From contig JBBCGJ010000001.1 of assembly GCA_037200985.1 (NCBI GenBank), positions 2,394,756-2,458,755 of the forward strand: a stretch of 64,000 bases of DNA. The letters run 5' to 3'. The translations under genes and the position numbers were made by a program. The notes beneath the pieces are model-generated. The model made no database searches and was not told the origin of the DNA. It saw only the letters and a program-made list of their open reading frames with translations. Shown here piece after piece: positions 19,649-27,251 of the stretch; the first letter of the stretch is position 1; each line of letters opens with the position of its first letter. This DNA is from Rhizomicrobium sp. Lineage in GTDB: Bacteria > Pseudomonadota > Alphaproteobacteria > Micropepsales > Micropepsaceae.

Positions 19649-19927
19649 ATGGCATCCATCCACCGCATCGCCGACAAGAGCCACCCCTCGCCCGTGACGA
19701 TGGCGGCGTTCGAGCTGCCGGAACCCAGAACCAAGCGCTGGGTGCCGCGGCGCAAGGCGCAGGTCGTGGCCGCGGTGCAGGGCGGCGCGCTCAGCCTCGA
19801 CGAAGCATGCAGCCGCTACGCCCTGACGGTGGAGGAATTCCTGTCCTGGCAGCGCGCGATCGACAAATTCGGCCTCGCCGGCCTGCGCGCGACGCATGCG
19901 CAGGATTACCGCTCCGGCGGGCGCTAG
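19649..19927 (+). CDS. sciP: CtrA inhibitor SciP-like protein (DUF1153)
   Basis: SciP is a small helix-turn-helix protein that in Caulobacter binds CtrA and blocks it from activating its promoters. The 92-residue product has the core pattern TKRWVPRRKAQVVAAVQGG, LSLDEACSRYALTVEEFLSW and AIDKFGLAGLRATHAQDYR, which closely follows the family. GGGAGC lies upstream of the ATG. One TTAAC half-site (near 19559) lies in the 120-base leader, but I see no full CtrA box. Its presence implies a CtrA circuit in this organism. Confidence 0.9.
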   Translation: MASIHRIADKSHPSPVTMAAFELPEPRTKRWVPRRKAQVVAAVQGGALSLDEACSRYALTVEEFLSWQRAIDKFGLAGLRATHAQDYRSGGR

Positions 19928-20619
19928 GCGAGCGCGCGGTCGACCGCCGCCATGGCGTGCAGCGTCGTGGTGTCGAACAGCGGAACGGCGGAATCCTCCG
20001 GCAGGACGAGCATCGGCAGCTCGGTGCAGCCCAGGATCACGCCTTCCGCGCCCCGCGCCACCAGCCGCGCGATGATTTCACGGTATGTCGCGCGCGATGC
20101 TTCCAGAAAACGGCCGCGTACGAGCTCGTCATAGATCACGCGGCTGACTTCGGCGGCGTCTTCGCCTTCGGGCACGATGACGTCGAGGCCGTAGCGGCCC
20201 TTCAGGCGCCCGAGCAGGATGCCGTCCTGCTCCATCGTATGGCTGGAACCCAGAAGCGCGACGCGGCGCATGCGGGCGCGGTCGATCGCGGCGCCGAGCG
20301 GATCGGCGATGTGCAGGAAGGGAACGCGGACCACCCGTTCGATGGCGTCCGTGGCACAGTGCATGGTGTTGCAGCACATGATGACGAAGTCGGCGCCGGC
20401 GCGCTCGAGCCCCTGCGCGGCCTCCGCCATGCGCCGGTTGGCGTCGTCCCAGGCGCCGGTCCGCTGCAGGACGGCGATCTCGCCGAAATCGAAGGAGTGC
20501 AGGATGGTCTTCGCGGAGGCGACGCCGCCGACGCGGGCCTGCACTTCGCGGTTGAGGAGCCGGTAGTAGACGGCGGAGGACTCCCAGCTCATCCCGCCGA
20601 GCATGCCGATGGTTTTCAT
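19924..20619 (-). CDS. Aspartate/glutamate racemase family protein
   Basis: A cofactor-independent racemase of 231 residues. The two catalytic cysteines are visible in IMCCNTMHCATDAI and VILGCTELPML, and the start MKTIGMLGGMSWESSAVYYRLLN is typical of the aspartate racemase (YgeA-like) branch. Such enzymes make D-amino acids or act on hydantoin-type compounds, so substrate is open. It converges with sciP; the two stop regions overlap by four bases. Confidence 0.88.
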   Translation of the reverse strand: MKTIGMLGGMSWESSAVYYRLLNREVQARVGGVASAKTILHSFDFGEIAVLQRTGAWDDANRRMAEAAQGLERAGADFVIMCCNTMHCATDAIERVVRVPFLHIADPLGAAIDRARMRRVALLGSSHTMEQDGILLGRLKGRYGLDVIVPEGEDAAEVSRVIYDELVRGRFLEASRATYREIIARLVARGAEGVILGCTELPMLVLPEDSAVPLFDTTTLHAMAAVDRALA

Positions 20620-20677
20620 GGGGCAAGGCTAGCAGGCGCAGGAGCGCGGGGAAGCGCCGCTTTTTGCATGGCAGTTA

Positions 20678-20701
20678 ACCTCTCCCGCTTGCGGGAGAGG
20701 T
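20678..20701. repeat. REP-like hairpin, family E, left of the insertion element
   Basis: ACCTCTCCCGC and GCGGGAGAGGT form a perfect 11-bp stem with a two-base loop. It is followed by a second palindrome, GGGCCCACGCGTGGCCC (20717-20733). The stretch 20620-20777 has no gene. Confidence 0.8.
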
Positions 20702-20777
20702 CGCGAGCGAAGCGAGGGCCCACGCGTGGCCCTACCCCTCACCTAGCAAAATCCAAGCACTTAGCTCCGCTGATGGG

Positions 20778-20789
20778 GTGGACGGCCCC
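20778..20789. repeat. Left subterminal inverted repeat of the IS1111-type element
   Basis: GTGGACGGCCCC, the exact reverse complement of 22123-22134. Subterminal repeats of this size separate IS1111 from the plain IS110 group. Confidence 0.88.
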
Positions 20790-20853
20790 TCCTTACGACA
20801 TCGATGTGCCAAGGTGTGGCCGTTTCAGGACCCACACGGGAAGGAGCCGCCCC

Positions 20854-21873
20854 ATGCAAGTTAGCACGATCGGATTGGATATTGCGAAGTCGGTGTTTCA
20901 GGTACACGGCGTTGATGGCGCCGGCGCCGTGGTCGTTCGTCAGCGCCTGGCGCGCAGCCGGGTTCTCGCGTTCTTCGAGCGGCTCCCGCCCTGCCTGATA
21001 GGGATCGAAGCGTGCGGCACGGCCCACCATTGGGCACGGCAGCTCACGGCGCTGGGCCACGAGGTGCGGCTGATGCCGGCGCACTATGTGAAGCCTTATG
21101 TGAAGCGGCAGAAGAACGACGCCGCCGATGCCGAGGCGATCTGCGAGGCGGTGACGCGGCCGACCATGCGGTTCGTGCCGATCAAGACGCCGCAGGCCCA
21201 GGCTTTGGCATTGGTCCATCGGGTCCGCACCCAGCTGGTGGGCCAGCGTACCGCCATGCTCAATGCCCTTCGAGCCGGTCTGGCCGAGTTCGGCATCGTG
21301 TCCGCGCAAGGGCAACGCGGCGCCAACGAGATCCTCAAGATCGCCCAGGCCGGCGACGCCCGCATTCCGGAGCTTGCGCGCGATGTCTACGCCATGATGG
21401 CCGCTGCCATCCGAGCCGTCGAGGCGCGCCTCGTCGGCCTCGACCGCAAGATCGCCGCCGACACCGAGACGAACGAAGCCTGCAAACGCTTGCGCACGAT
21501 CCCGGGCGTCGGACCGATCACCGCCAGCACGGTCACGGCGTTGGCAGGCGATGTCTCGCGCTTCGCCTCGGGCCGCGATTTCGCCGCCTGGGTCGGGTTG
21601 ACGCCCAAACAGGACTCCTCCGGCGGAAAGACCAGGCTCGGCCGCATCACCAAGGCCGGCGACCGGACCTTGAGGACCCTCTTCGTGATGGGTGCCTTTG
21701 CCATGATCCGGCGCGCACGGACCGATCCCGAAAAGGCCTCGCCCTGGCTGCTCTCGCTGCTCGGCCGCAGGCCGGCACTCGTCGCCGCCGTCGCCCTCGC
21801 CAACAAAATGGCCCGTATCGTCTGGGCGATCCTGGTCAAAGGCGGAACCTACCGCAGGCCCCTCACCGCATAG
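20854..21873 (+). CDS. IS110-family (IS1111) DEDD transposase/recombinase
   Basis: A 339-residue recombinase with an N-terminal RuvC-like DEDD domain and a C-terminal transposase_20 domain. Visible acidic and core motifs are TIGLDIAKSVFQVHGVD (first Asp), IGIEACGTAHHWARQL (Glu), KRQKNDAADAEAICEA (Asp pair), then IPGVGPITASTVTALAGD and FAAWVGLTPKQDSSGGK with the catalytic-serine region. GGAG lies 12 bases before the ATG. Full length with no breaks. Members of this family are guided by a bridge RNA made from the element's non-coding end. Confidence 0.95.
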   Translation: MQVSTIGLDIAKSVFQVHGVDGAGAVVVRQRLARSRVLAFFERLPPCLIGIEACGTAHHWARQLTALGHEVRLMPAHYVKPYVKRQKNDAADAEAICEAVTRPTMRFVPIKTPQAQALALVHRVRTQLVGQRTAMLNALRAGLAEFGIVSAQGQRGANEILKIAQAGDARIPELARDVYAMMAAAIRAVEARLVGLDRKIAADTETNEACKRLRTIPGVGPITASTVTALAGDVSRFASGRDFAAWVGLTPKQDSSGGKTRLGRITKAGDRTLRTLFVMGAFAMIRRARTDPEKASPWLLSLLGRRPALVAAVALANKMARIVWAILVKGGTYRRPLTA

Positions 21874-22122
21874 GGCACACGCAATTCCCGGGGCGCAAAC
21901 CGCTCCGGGAAGGCAGGGAAATGCTTGAGCCATGACGACGAACCGGTCGAGCCGGGGACCGCTCAATTCGCAAAGCGCAAGGAGCCTTCGAGCCCGCTTC
22001 GCTGATGGAATGGCGCGTCCGCGGATTTCATCAGGGCCAGCGGTCCGCGTACCGCACCAAAAGGCCGTACACATGACCGCATCCACCGCTCCCGTCACAG
22101 CCCAAAATCTCCTTGCCAAACC
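21874..22122 (+). ncRNA. Candidate bridge RNA region of the IS1111-type element
   Basis: This non-coding stretch between the transposase stop and the right inverted repeat is where IS1111-type elements are expected to encode the RNA that pairs with donor and target DNA. It can fold: TTCCCGG (21885-21891) pairs with CCGGGAA (21905-21911), and GATGGAAT pairs with ATTTCATC around a GC-rich loop near 22003-22031. RNA ends and guide loops are not determined here; presence of the RNA is inferred from the family. Confidence 0.5.
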
Positions 22123-22134
22123 GGGGCCGTCCAC
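22123..22134. repeat. Right subterminal inverted repeat of the IS1111-type element
   Basis: GGGGCCGTCCAC, exact inverse of 20778-20789. Confidence 0.88.
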
Positions 22135-22154
22135 ACATGCGCTACGGCGTGCCA

Positions 22155-22178
22155 CCTCCCCCGCAAATGCGGGGGAGG
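22155..22178. repeat. REP-like hairpin, family E, right of the insertion element
   Basis: CCTCCCCCGC and GCGGGGGAGG pair perfectly around AAAT. It resembles the hairpins at 20678-20701 and 57805-57832. Confidence 0.8.
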
Positions 22179-22226
22179 AAAGGACTTTCGAAAAATTCGA
22201 AAACCGGTTTGTGGTGTCGGATGCGG

Positions 22227-22243
22227 ACTGATAATCTGTCAGT
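22227..22243. promoter_or_regulatory. Operator-like dyad ACTGATA-ATC-TGTCAGT upstream of an SDR gene
   Basis: A 7+3+7 inverted repeat with one mismatch, ending 29 bases before the SDR start codon. An almost identical dyad (ACTGACA-ACA-TGTCAGT) is at 27252-27268 upstream of an acyl-CoA ligase. Size and symmetry suit a TetR-family repressor; no such regulator is in the window. Confidence 0.6.
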
Positions 22244-22272
22244 GAGAGCCTGAACGGCCGCGTGGAGGGACC

Positions 22273-23127
22273 ATGGATCGCCTGAAAGACAAGATCGCCA
22301 TCGTCACCGGCGCCGCCTCCGGCATCGGGCGCGGGACCGTCGAGCTGTTCGTCGCCGAAGGCGCCCGCGTGCTCGCCGCCGACATTTCGGACGAGCAGGG
22401 CCGCGAACTGGAGCGCCGCTTCAACGGCCAAGTGAAGTTCCACCATTGCGACGTCACCAGCGAGGACGACATCAAGTCGACCATGCAGGCGGCCAAGGAC
22501 CATTTCGGCGGCATCGACATCCTGTTCAACAATGCCGGCGCGGGCGGCAGTCCCAACACCATCGAGGACATGACGGGCGAGGCCTGGGACCGCTCGATGA
22601 ACCTTCTGCTGCGCTCGGTCGCGCTCGGCACCCGCTATGCCATCCCGTTCCTCAAAGCGCGCGGCGGCGGATCGGTCATCAACACCGCCTCGGTCGCGGC
22701 GCTCCAGGCCGGATACGGGCCGCTGGCCTATTCCGTCGCCAAGGCGGGCGTCATCCATCTCACCACGGTGAGCGCGGCGCAGCTCGGGCGCGCCAAGATC
22801 CGCGTCAACGCGATCTGTCCGGGGCTGATCCTGACCGGCATCTTCAGCGCCGGTGCCCGTGCGATGGGCGCCGACGAGCAGGCGGTCGCGGCGATCAACG
22901 AAGGCCTGAAGGCACAGGCACCCGACACGCAGCCAATCCCGAAGGCCGGCCTTCCCGCCGACATCGCGAGGGCCTGCCTCTATTTCGCGTCGGACGATTC
23001 CGAATTCGTCACCGGCACGCATATCGTGGTCGATGGCGGGCTGACGACCGGGCCGCGCCAGGCCTGGGACCCGGAGGAACAGGCGCGGCGGATGGCGCAG
23101 CGCGCCGCGTCGCAGAAGGCGAATTAG
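22273..23127 (+). CDS. Short-chain dehydrogenase/reductase
   Basis: A 284-residue classical SDR. The cofactor motif is TGAASGIGRG, then NNAGAGG, and the catalytic Ser-Tyr-Lys appears in NTASVAALQAGYGPLAYSVAKAG. Asp in AADISDE after the second strand suggests NAD(H). GGAGGG lies seven bases upstream of the ATG. The closest types by eye are alcohol or 3-hydroxyacyl/steroid dehydrogenases, so substrate is open. The upstream dyad links it to the acyl-CoA ligase at 25437-27182. Confidence 0.88.
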   Translation: MDRLKDKIAIVTGAASGIGRGTVELFVAEGARVLAADISDEQGRELERRFNGQVKFHHCDVTSEDDIKSTMQAAKDHFGGIDILFNNAGAGGSPNTIEDMTGEAWDRSMNLLLRSVALGTRYAIPFLKARGGGSVINTASVAALQAGYGPLAYSVAKAGVIHLTTVSAAQLGRAKIRVNAICPGLILTGIFSAGARAMGADEQAVAAINEGLKAQAPDTQPIPKAGLPADIARACLYFASDDSEFVTGTHIVVDGGLTTGPRQAWDPEEQARRMAQRAASQKAN

Positions 23128-23134
23128 AACGAGA

Positions 23135-23226
23135 CTGTCCTTCCCGCGAAAGCGGGAAGCCAGGTCTGGCAATACGCCCAGTCCGCCGGATGCCCGCCTT
23201 CGCGCGCATGACAGGGCCTTTTTTTT
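23135..23226 (+). terminator. Palindromic element A copy 2 followed by T8, likely acting as terminator
   Basis: The element (23135-23214, ends CTGTCCTTCCCGCG and CGCGCATGACAG) starts seven bases after the SDR stop and is followed by eight T residues at 23219-23226. The inner hairpins plus the T-run give the form of an intrinsic terminator. The sequence is a family member of the repeats at 13027 and 42053. Confidence 0.6.
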
Positions 23227-23258
23227 GCAGATGACGTTTGGTTTGCAAGGAGGCCACC

Positions 23259-23446
23259 ATGCGGTTCGGCATCTTCTACGAACATCAATTGCCGCGGCCC
23301 TGAAAGGACGGCGACGAGTTGAAGCTGTTCCAGGACGCGCTCGACCAGGTCGAACTCGCGGGCAGGCTCGGCATCACGCTGATGCCGCCGAATGGGCCAA
23401 GGAGCAGGCCAAGATCGAGGCGGGGGGAGACGCGGTAGCGCGGCGC
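23259..23446 (+). pseudogene. Remnant of an LLM-class flavin-dependent (luciferase-like) monooxygenase gene
   Basis: A good AGGAGG site precedes ATG and the family's N-terminus MRFGIFYEHQLPRP, but the next codon is TGA (23301) where the family has Trp. In the same frame the family pattern continues as KDGDELKLFQDALDQVELAG and RLGI, then breaks into unrelated sequence. The rest of the roughly 350-residue enzyme is missing. Both the stop and the loss of the body show a dead gene. Confidence 0.75.
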
Positions 23447-23576
23447 CATCTCCGGGGGCCACGGCGGTGCCGACGTTTTGCGGCGCGCCCCGCCATTGAT
23501 TTACCACGTCCGCAGGCGCCTATGGGCGCTCGCGGCGGACTTGTACTATCGACCGTCGGGATTTGGGAGGGCCGCG

Positions 23577-23891
23577 ATGCTCTGGATATTGCTGGTCTAT
23601 GTCGTCGCCTCGAACGGCTATTCCGGCGCCCCGGCGCTGGCGTCGAGCTATCGCGGCGCGACCTTCGCGACCAAGGAAGAATGCGTCGCCGCGGCGCGCC
23701 AGGTCGTATCTTTCGTGTCGCCGGGCACCGACGACGTCGCCAAGACCGGCCTGGTCATGGTCTGCGCCCCGACGCAGCCGCCGCCGCCCGAGCCCCCGCC
23801 ACCTGTCGAGGTGATCGCGCCGGTGCCGCCGCCGGCGCCGCAGCCGGCCTTTCCGCCCTATCCGCCGCCGCCCAAGCGCCCCCGTCACTGA
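23577..23891 (+). CDS. Small proline-rich exported or membrane-anchored protein
   Basis: A 104-residue product I do not recognise. It has a hydrophobic N-terminus (LWILLVYVVASNG), a middle part with one pair of cysteines (EECVAAARQVV and LVMVCAPTQ) that may form a disulfide, and a tail made mostly of proline (PPPPEPPPPVEV to the end). GGGAGG stands before the ATG. An earlier in-frame start at 23478 is less likely. The Cys pair and Pro tail suggest a periplasmic protein. Confidence 0.65.
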   Translation: MLWILLVYVVASNGYSGAPALASSYRGATFATKEECVAAARQVVSFVSPGTDDVAKTGLVMVCAPTQPPPPEPPPPVEVIAPVPPPAPQPAFPPYPPPPKRPRH

Positions 23892-23972
23892 GGCCTCGCA
23901 CCAGGATTGTCGCGGCGGGGGCAATGCTGCGACAATCGCCGGCTTGGGGATACAGCGCATCGGCACCCGAAG

Positions 23973-24770
23973 ATGATGTCGTTTGGAGACCTGCGAGCGT
24001 TCGGCAGCGGCGCCGCCCCCCGCCTTGCGGCGGTCGTGCTGGCGGCCGCCGCCTCGTCGTCGTCGATCGGCGGCGACGGACGATCACCGCCGCGCGCGCC
24101 CGTCGCGCCCCTTCGCGTCGTGCTCCAGGCCAAGCCTGCCGGACCCGCCAAGCCCGTCGCGCCGGCACGCCCGCCCTCGGCTTTCGCGCGAGAATCCGCG
24201 CTGAGCTACAAGGAGCTGATGGACCGCTGGGATCCGGACATCCGGCGCGCTTCGCGGCGCTTTGCCGTTCCCGACCTCTGGATCCGGGCCGTGATGACGA
24301 TCGAGAGCGGCGGCCGCACCATGATGGCCGAGAATGCCCCGATCACGTCGAGCGCCGGCGCCATGGGCCTGATGCAGATCATGCCCAAGACCTGGCATCG
24401 GATGCGGCGCCAATACGGCCTGGGCAACGATCCCTACGACCCGCACGACAACATCATGGCCGGCGCGGCCTATCTGCACGAGCTCGACGAGATCTACGGC
24501 TATCCGGGGCTGTTCGCGGCCTATAATGACGGGCCGGGCATGCTGGAGGCGCATCGCCGGCTGCGCCAGATGATGCCGGAGGAAACGACGGCCTATGTCT
24601 GGAACATCGCGAGCATCCTCAGCACGGGCGCGCGGTTGCCGCCGCGCAGGGCGGAGGACGCGGTCGATCCTGCGCCCGCCGACCCCGCGCCCGGCCCGGT
24701 CGCCTCGATCCGGATAAAGCGGCAGCGCCCCCCGGCGGACGAGAACGACGAGGATTATGACGAGCATTAG
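23973..24770 (+). CDS. Lytic transglycosylase (SLT domain)
   Basis: A periplasmic peptidoglycan-cleaving enzyme. After a hydrophobic Ala/Ser-rich N-terminal stretch (LAAVVLAAAASSSS) and a Pro-rich linker comes the SLT fold: IRAVMTIESGGRTMMAENAP with the catalytic Glu, SSAGAMGLMQIMPKTW, NIMAGAAYLHEL, and AAYNDGPGM. I choose the ATG at 23973 so that the hydrophobic stretch is near the N-terminus; the frame is open from 23907. The acidic C-terminal tail (ENDEDYDEH) is unusual. Confidence 0.85.
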   Translation: MMSFGDLRAFGSGAAPRLAAVVLAAAASSSSIGGDGRSPPRAPVAPLRVVLQAKPAGPAKPVAPARPPSAFARESALSYKELMDRWDPDIRRASRRFAVPDLWIRAVMTIESGGRTMMAENAPITSSAGAMGLMQIMPKTWHRMRRQYGLGNDPYDPHDNIMAGAAYLHELDEIYGYPGLFAAYNDGPGMLEAHRRLRQMMPEETTAYVWNIASILSTGARLPPRRAEDAVDPAPADPAPGPVASIRIKRQRPPADENDEDYDEH

Positions 24771-24773
24771 GCT

Positions 24774-25205
24774 CTAGCGGTCGCCGCGCCAATCGGCGCG
24801 CTGCTGCTTGGTCCGGCCGCGGTGCTTCTTCGATTCGATGCGGCGTTCCTTGGCGGCGCGGCTGGGCTTGGTGGGCTTGCGCTTCTTCGGCACGACGGTG
24901 GCGCGGCGGATCAGTTCGGCGAGGCGCTGCCGCGCGATCTCGCGGTTGCGGATTTGGTCGCGGGATTCGCGCGCGGTGACGATCAGCACGCCGTCCTTGG
25001 TCAGCCGATGGCCGGCGAGCTTCAAGAGGCGCACGCGCACATCGTCGGGCAGGCTCGGGCTGTGGAGCGCGTCGAAGCGGAGCTGCACGGCGCTCGCCAC
25101 CTTGTTGACGTTCTGCCCGCCCGCGCCGGAGGACAGGATGAATTGCTCCTCCAGTTCGGATTCGGGGATCGCGATCGCGCCGGTGACTTTGAGTTCGGTG
25201 GCCAT
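24774..25205 (-). CDS. arfB: Alternative ribosome-rescue factor ArfB (peptidyl-tRNA hydrolase)
   Basis: ArfB (YaeJ) frees ribosomes stalled without a stop codon by hydrolysing the peptidyl-tRNA. The 143-residue protein has the catalytic GGQ in LSSGAGGQNVNKVASAVQLRF and the basic C-terminal tail (KKRKPTKPSRAAKERR, then KKHRGRTKQQ) that enters the mRNA channel. The start MATELKV at 25205 is the family start. No Shine-Dalgarno is visible: a palindrome arm begins three bases upstream of the ATG. It converges with the transglycosylase, with three bases between stops. Confidence 0.93.
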   Translation of the reverse strand: MATELKVTGAIAIPESELEEQFILSSGAGGQNVNKVASAVQLRFDALHSPSLPDDVRVRLLKLAGHRLTKDGVLIVTARESRDQIRNREIARQRLAELIRRATVVPKKRKPTKPSRAAKERRIESKKHRGRTKQQRADWRGDR

Positions 25206-25208
25206 GGG

Positions 25209-25411
25209 TTCACGCGGAGCCGCGGAGACGCGGAGGAAAAGTTCGGCAGCGATCTTTACATCAAAAAAGCTGTCATGGCCCGCGAATGCTCGTCGCGAAC
25301 CCGCTAGCAAGGCGCAGAACCCAACTGGATGGCCCGCAGTCGCGGGCCATGACAGCAGATGGGTTTGGTAGAGCGAGAAGAGAACTCCGCGTTCTCCGCG
25401 GCTCCGCGTGA
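25209..25411. repeat. Nested palindrome: element D arms (25209-25236, 25385-25411) around element B (25270-25355)
   Basis: The outer arms begin TTCACGCGGAGCCGCGGAGA and end TCTCCGCGGCTCCGCGTGA, inverted with one extra base on the right. The inner arms are CTGTCATGGCCCGCGA and TCGCGGGCCATGACAG. The whole lies between arfB and the acyl-CoA ligase. Element D also occurs alone at 45436-45505 with perfect 30-bp arms. Confidence 0.85.
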
Positions 25412-25436
25412 GACCTATTTCCTCGCCATGCGCACC

Positions 25437-27182
25437 CTATTGCGGGTTGGCGAAGATCTTCTTGAGCTCGGTCTTCAGGATTTTGCCGTTGGCGTTGCGC
25501 GGCAGGGTTTCGGGCCAGAACACCACCTTCACCGGCACCTTGAACGCCGCGAGCTTGCCGGCGACGAACTGGCGAAGCTCCTCCTCCGTCGTGTGCATGC
25601 CGGGCTTCAGATGCACCACCGCGCCGGGCTCCTCGCCGAGCTGCTTGTGCGGCACCGGCACCAGCGCCGCGTCCATCACGGCGGGATGGTCGTAGAGCAC
25701 GTTCTCGACCTCGATGCAGTAGATGTTCTCGCCGCCGCGGATCAGCATGTCCTTGGCGCGGTCGATGATGTAGCAGAAGCCTTCCTCGTCGAGGCGCGCC
25801 AGATCGCCGGTCTTTACCCAGCCGTCGACGAAGGTCGCCGCCGTCGCTTCCGGCTTGTTCCAGTAGCACTTCACGATGTTGGGGCCGCGCGCCCACAATT
25901 CGCCGACCTCGCCGGCCGGCAGGTCCTCGGTGCCTTCGACGTTCATGATCTTGAGATCGCACACCGCGACCGGCGGGCCGCAGGAGGTCGGGCGGTTCTC
26001 GTAATCCTCGCCCGAATGGGTGGTGCAGGTGGCCGAGGTCTCGGTCATGCCCCAGCCATTGCCGGCCGCCGATTTCGGCCAGTTCTGCTTGATCTGTTTC
26101 ACCAACTCGGGCGCCGAGGGCGCGCCGCCATAGGCCATCGCCTCCAGCGAGGAGAGATCGTATTTGTGCCGGTTGGGGTGTTCGAGAATCTGCCAGGCGA
26201 TGGTCGGCACGCCGCCGGCGCTGTTGATCTTCTCCTTCTCGATCAGCGCCATCGCCTTCTCGGCGTCGAAGCGGCGCATCAGCACGATCTTGCCGCCGCT
26301 GACCACCGTCGGTCCGAGCACGGCGAAGCAGCCCGTCGCGTGGAAGAACGGCACGGAGAGCAGCGTGGCGCGCTGCGGCGCGTCAAGCGGGTTGGCGAAC
26401 ACCGGCGGCGCCTCGCCCCGGCGCAGGAAGCTGCGCGCGGCGGCGAAGCCGGCCGCCATGATGTTGGAGCACATGTTGCGATGGGTGCCGAGCGCGCCCT
26501 TCGGGCGCCCCGTGGTGCCCGAAGTGTAGAGGATCGTCGCGTCGTCGTCGGGATGAAGCTCGACCTTGGGCATTTCGCCGGGCGGCAGGCTGCCCCAGTC
26601 GTTGACGCGGCCGATCGTGTCTTCCAGGCGCACGACGATGGTGTGCGGCAGGTCGTCGGCATAGCGGCTGACATAGATCTTCTTGAGGTCCGGGCAGTTC
26701 ACCAGATGCTCGGAGATGCGCTCGAGGCGCTCGGCGTCGACGAAGGCGATCTTCGTTCCGGAATCGACCAGGCCGTATTCCAGCTCGGGTCCGGTCCACC
26801 ACGCGTTGAGCGGCGTGACGATCGCGCCGACCAGCTCGGCGGCGTAGAACGCGACCGTCCATTCGGGCAGGTTGCGCATGATGATGGCGACGCGGTCGCC
26901 CTTCTTGACGCCGTCCTTCTCGAGCTGCGCCGCCAGCGCCAGCGCGGCGCGCGCGAAGGTCTCGTAGGTGCAGCGGTCGTCTTCGTAAATGAGGAATTCG
27001 CGGTCGCCATACATCCGGCCGGCGAGGAAGACCTCCTTGTTGGTCGGCGGGCAGTTCTTCCATACGCGGGTGGGAATGCCGCGGATGGTGACGGTGTCCA
27101 TCTCGAAGCGGGCGCCCGGCGCGGTGAGCGCGGCGGTGGCGTCCTTGAGGGACATGGCGGGCCAGTTGGGCGGAAGGGTCAT
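25437..27182 (-). CDS. Class I acyl-CoA ligase (AMP-forming fatty-acid-CoA synthetase type)
   Basis: A 581-residue adenylate-forming enzyme that activates a carboxylic acid to its CoA thioester. The signature ILYTSGTTGRPKGALGTHRN binds ATP, GWGMTETSA is the A5 motif, VKTGDLARLDEEGF holds the adenine-binding Asp, and RNANGKILKTELKK has the catalytic lysine near the C-terminus. The extended N-terminus (about 60 residues) is common in medium or long-chain and steroid-acid ligases. Substrate is unknown. A dyad operator lies 70 bases upstream. Confidence 0.92.
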   Translation of the reverse strand: MTLPPNWPAMSLKDATAALTAPGARFEMDTVTIRGIPTRVWKNCPPTNKEVFLAGRMYGDREFLIYEDDRCTYETFARAALALAAQLEKDGVKKGDRVAIIMRNLPEWTVAFYAAELVGAIVTPLNAWWTGPELEYGLVDSGTKIAFVDAERLERISEHLVNCPDLKKIYVSRYADDLPHTIVVRLEDTIGRVNDWGSLPPGEMPKVELHPDDDATILYTSGTTGRPKGALGTHRNMCSNIMAAGFAAARSFLRRGEAPPVFANPLDAPQRATLLSVPFFHATGCFAVLGPTVVSGGKIVLMRRFDAEKAMALIEKEKINSAGGVPTIAWQILEHPNRHKYDLSSLEAMAYGGAPSAPELVKQIKQNWPKSAAGNGWGMTETSATCTTHSGEDYENRPTSCGPPVAVCDLKIMNVEGTEDLPAGEVGELWARGPNIVKCYWNKPEATAATFVDGWVKTGDLARLDEEGFCYIIDRAKDMLIRGGENIYCIEVENVLYDHPAVMDAALVPVPHKQLGEEPGAVVHLKPGMHTTEEELRQFVAGKLAAFKVPVKVVFWPETLPRNANGKILKTELKKIFANPQ

Positions 27183-27251
27183 GAAAGGATTCCCGGGCTA
27201 TCGAGCCATGGGCGGGTTTCCCGTCTCCATGGCGTGTTCAACGTCGACCGC

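Larger units (their letters stand above)
20771..22138 (+). mobile_element. IS110-family insertion sequence, IS1111 subgroup
   Basis: The element carries one DEDD transposase gene, 12-bp subterminal inverted repeats (20778-20789 and 22123-22134), a short left end and about 250 non-coding bases on the right. This layout is that of the IS1111 subgroup. Exact outer ends cannot be fixed because the family inserts without target duplication and its termini extend a few bases past the repeats. It sits between two REP-like hairpins (20678-20701 and 22155-22178), and its transposase is intact, so it may be active. Confidence 0.85.

Noticed and set aside
23124..23507. 127-codon minus-strand open frame opposite the monooxygenase remnant
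   Set aside because: It begins in a repeat, has no recognisable domain, and is explained as the reverse of the decayed gene.
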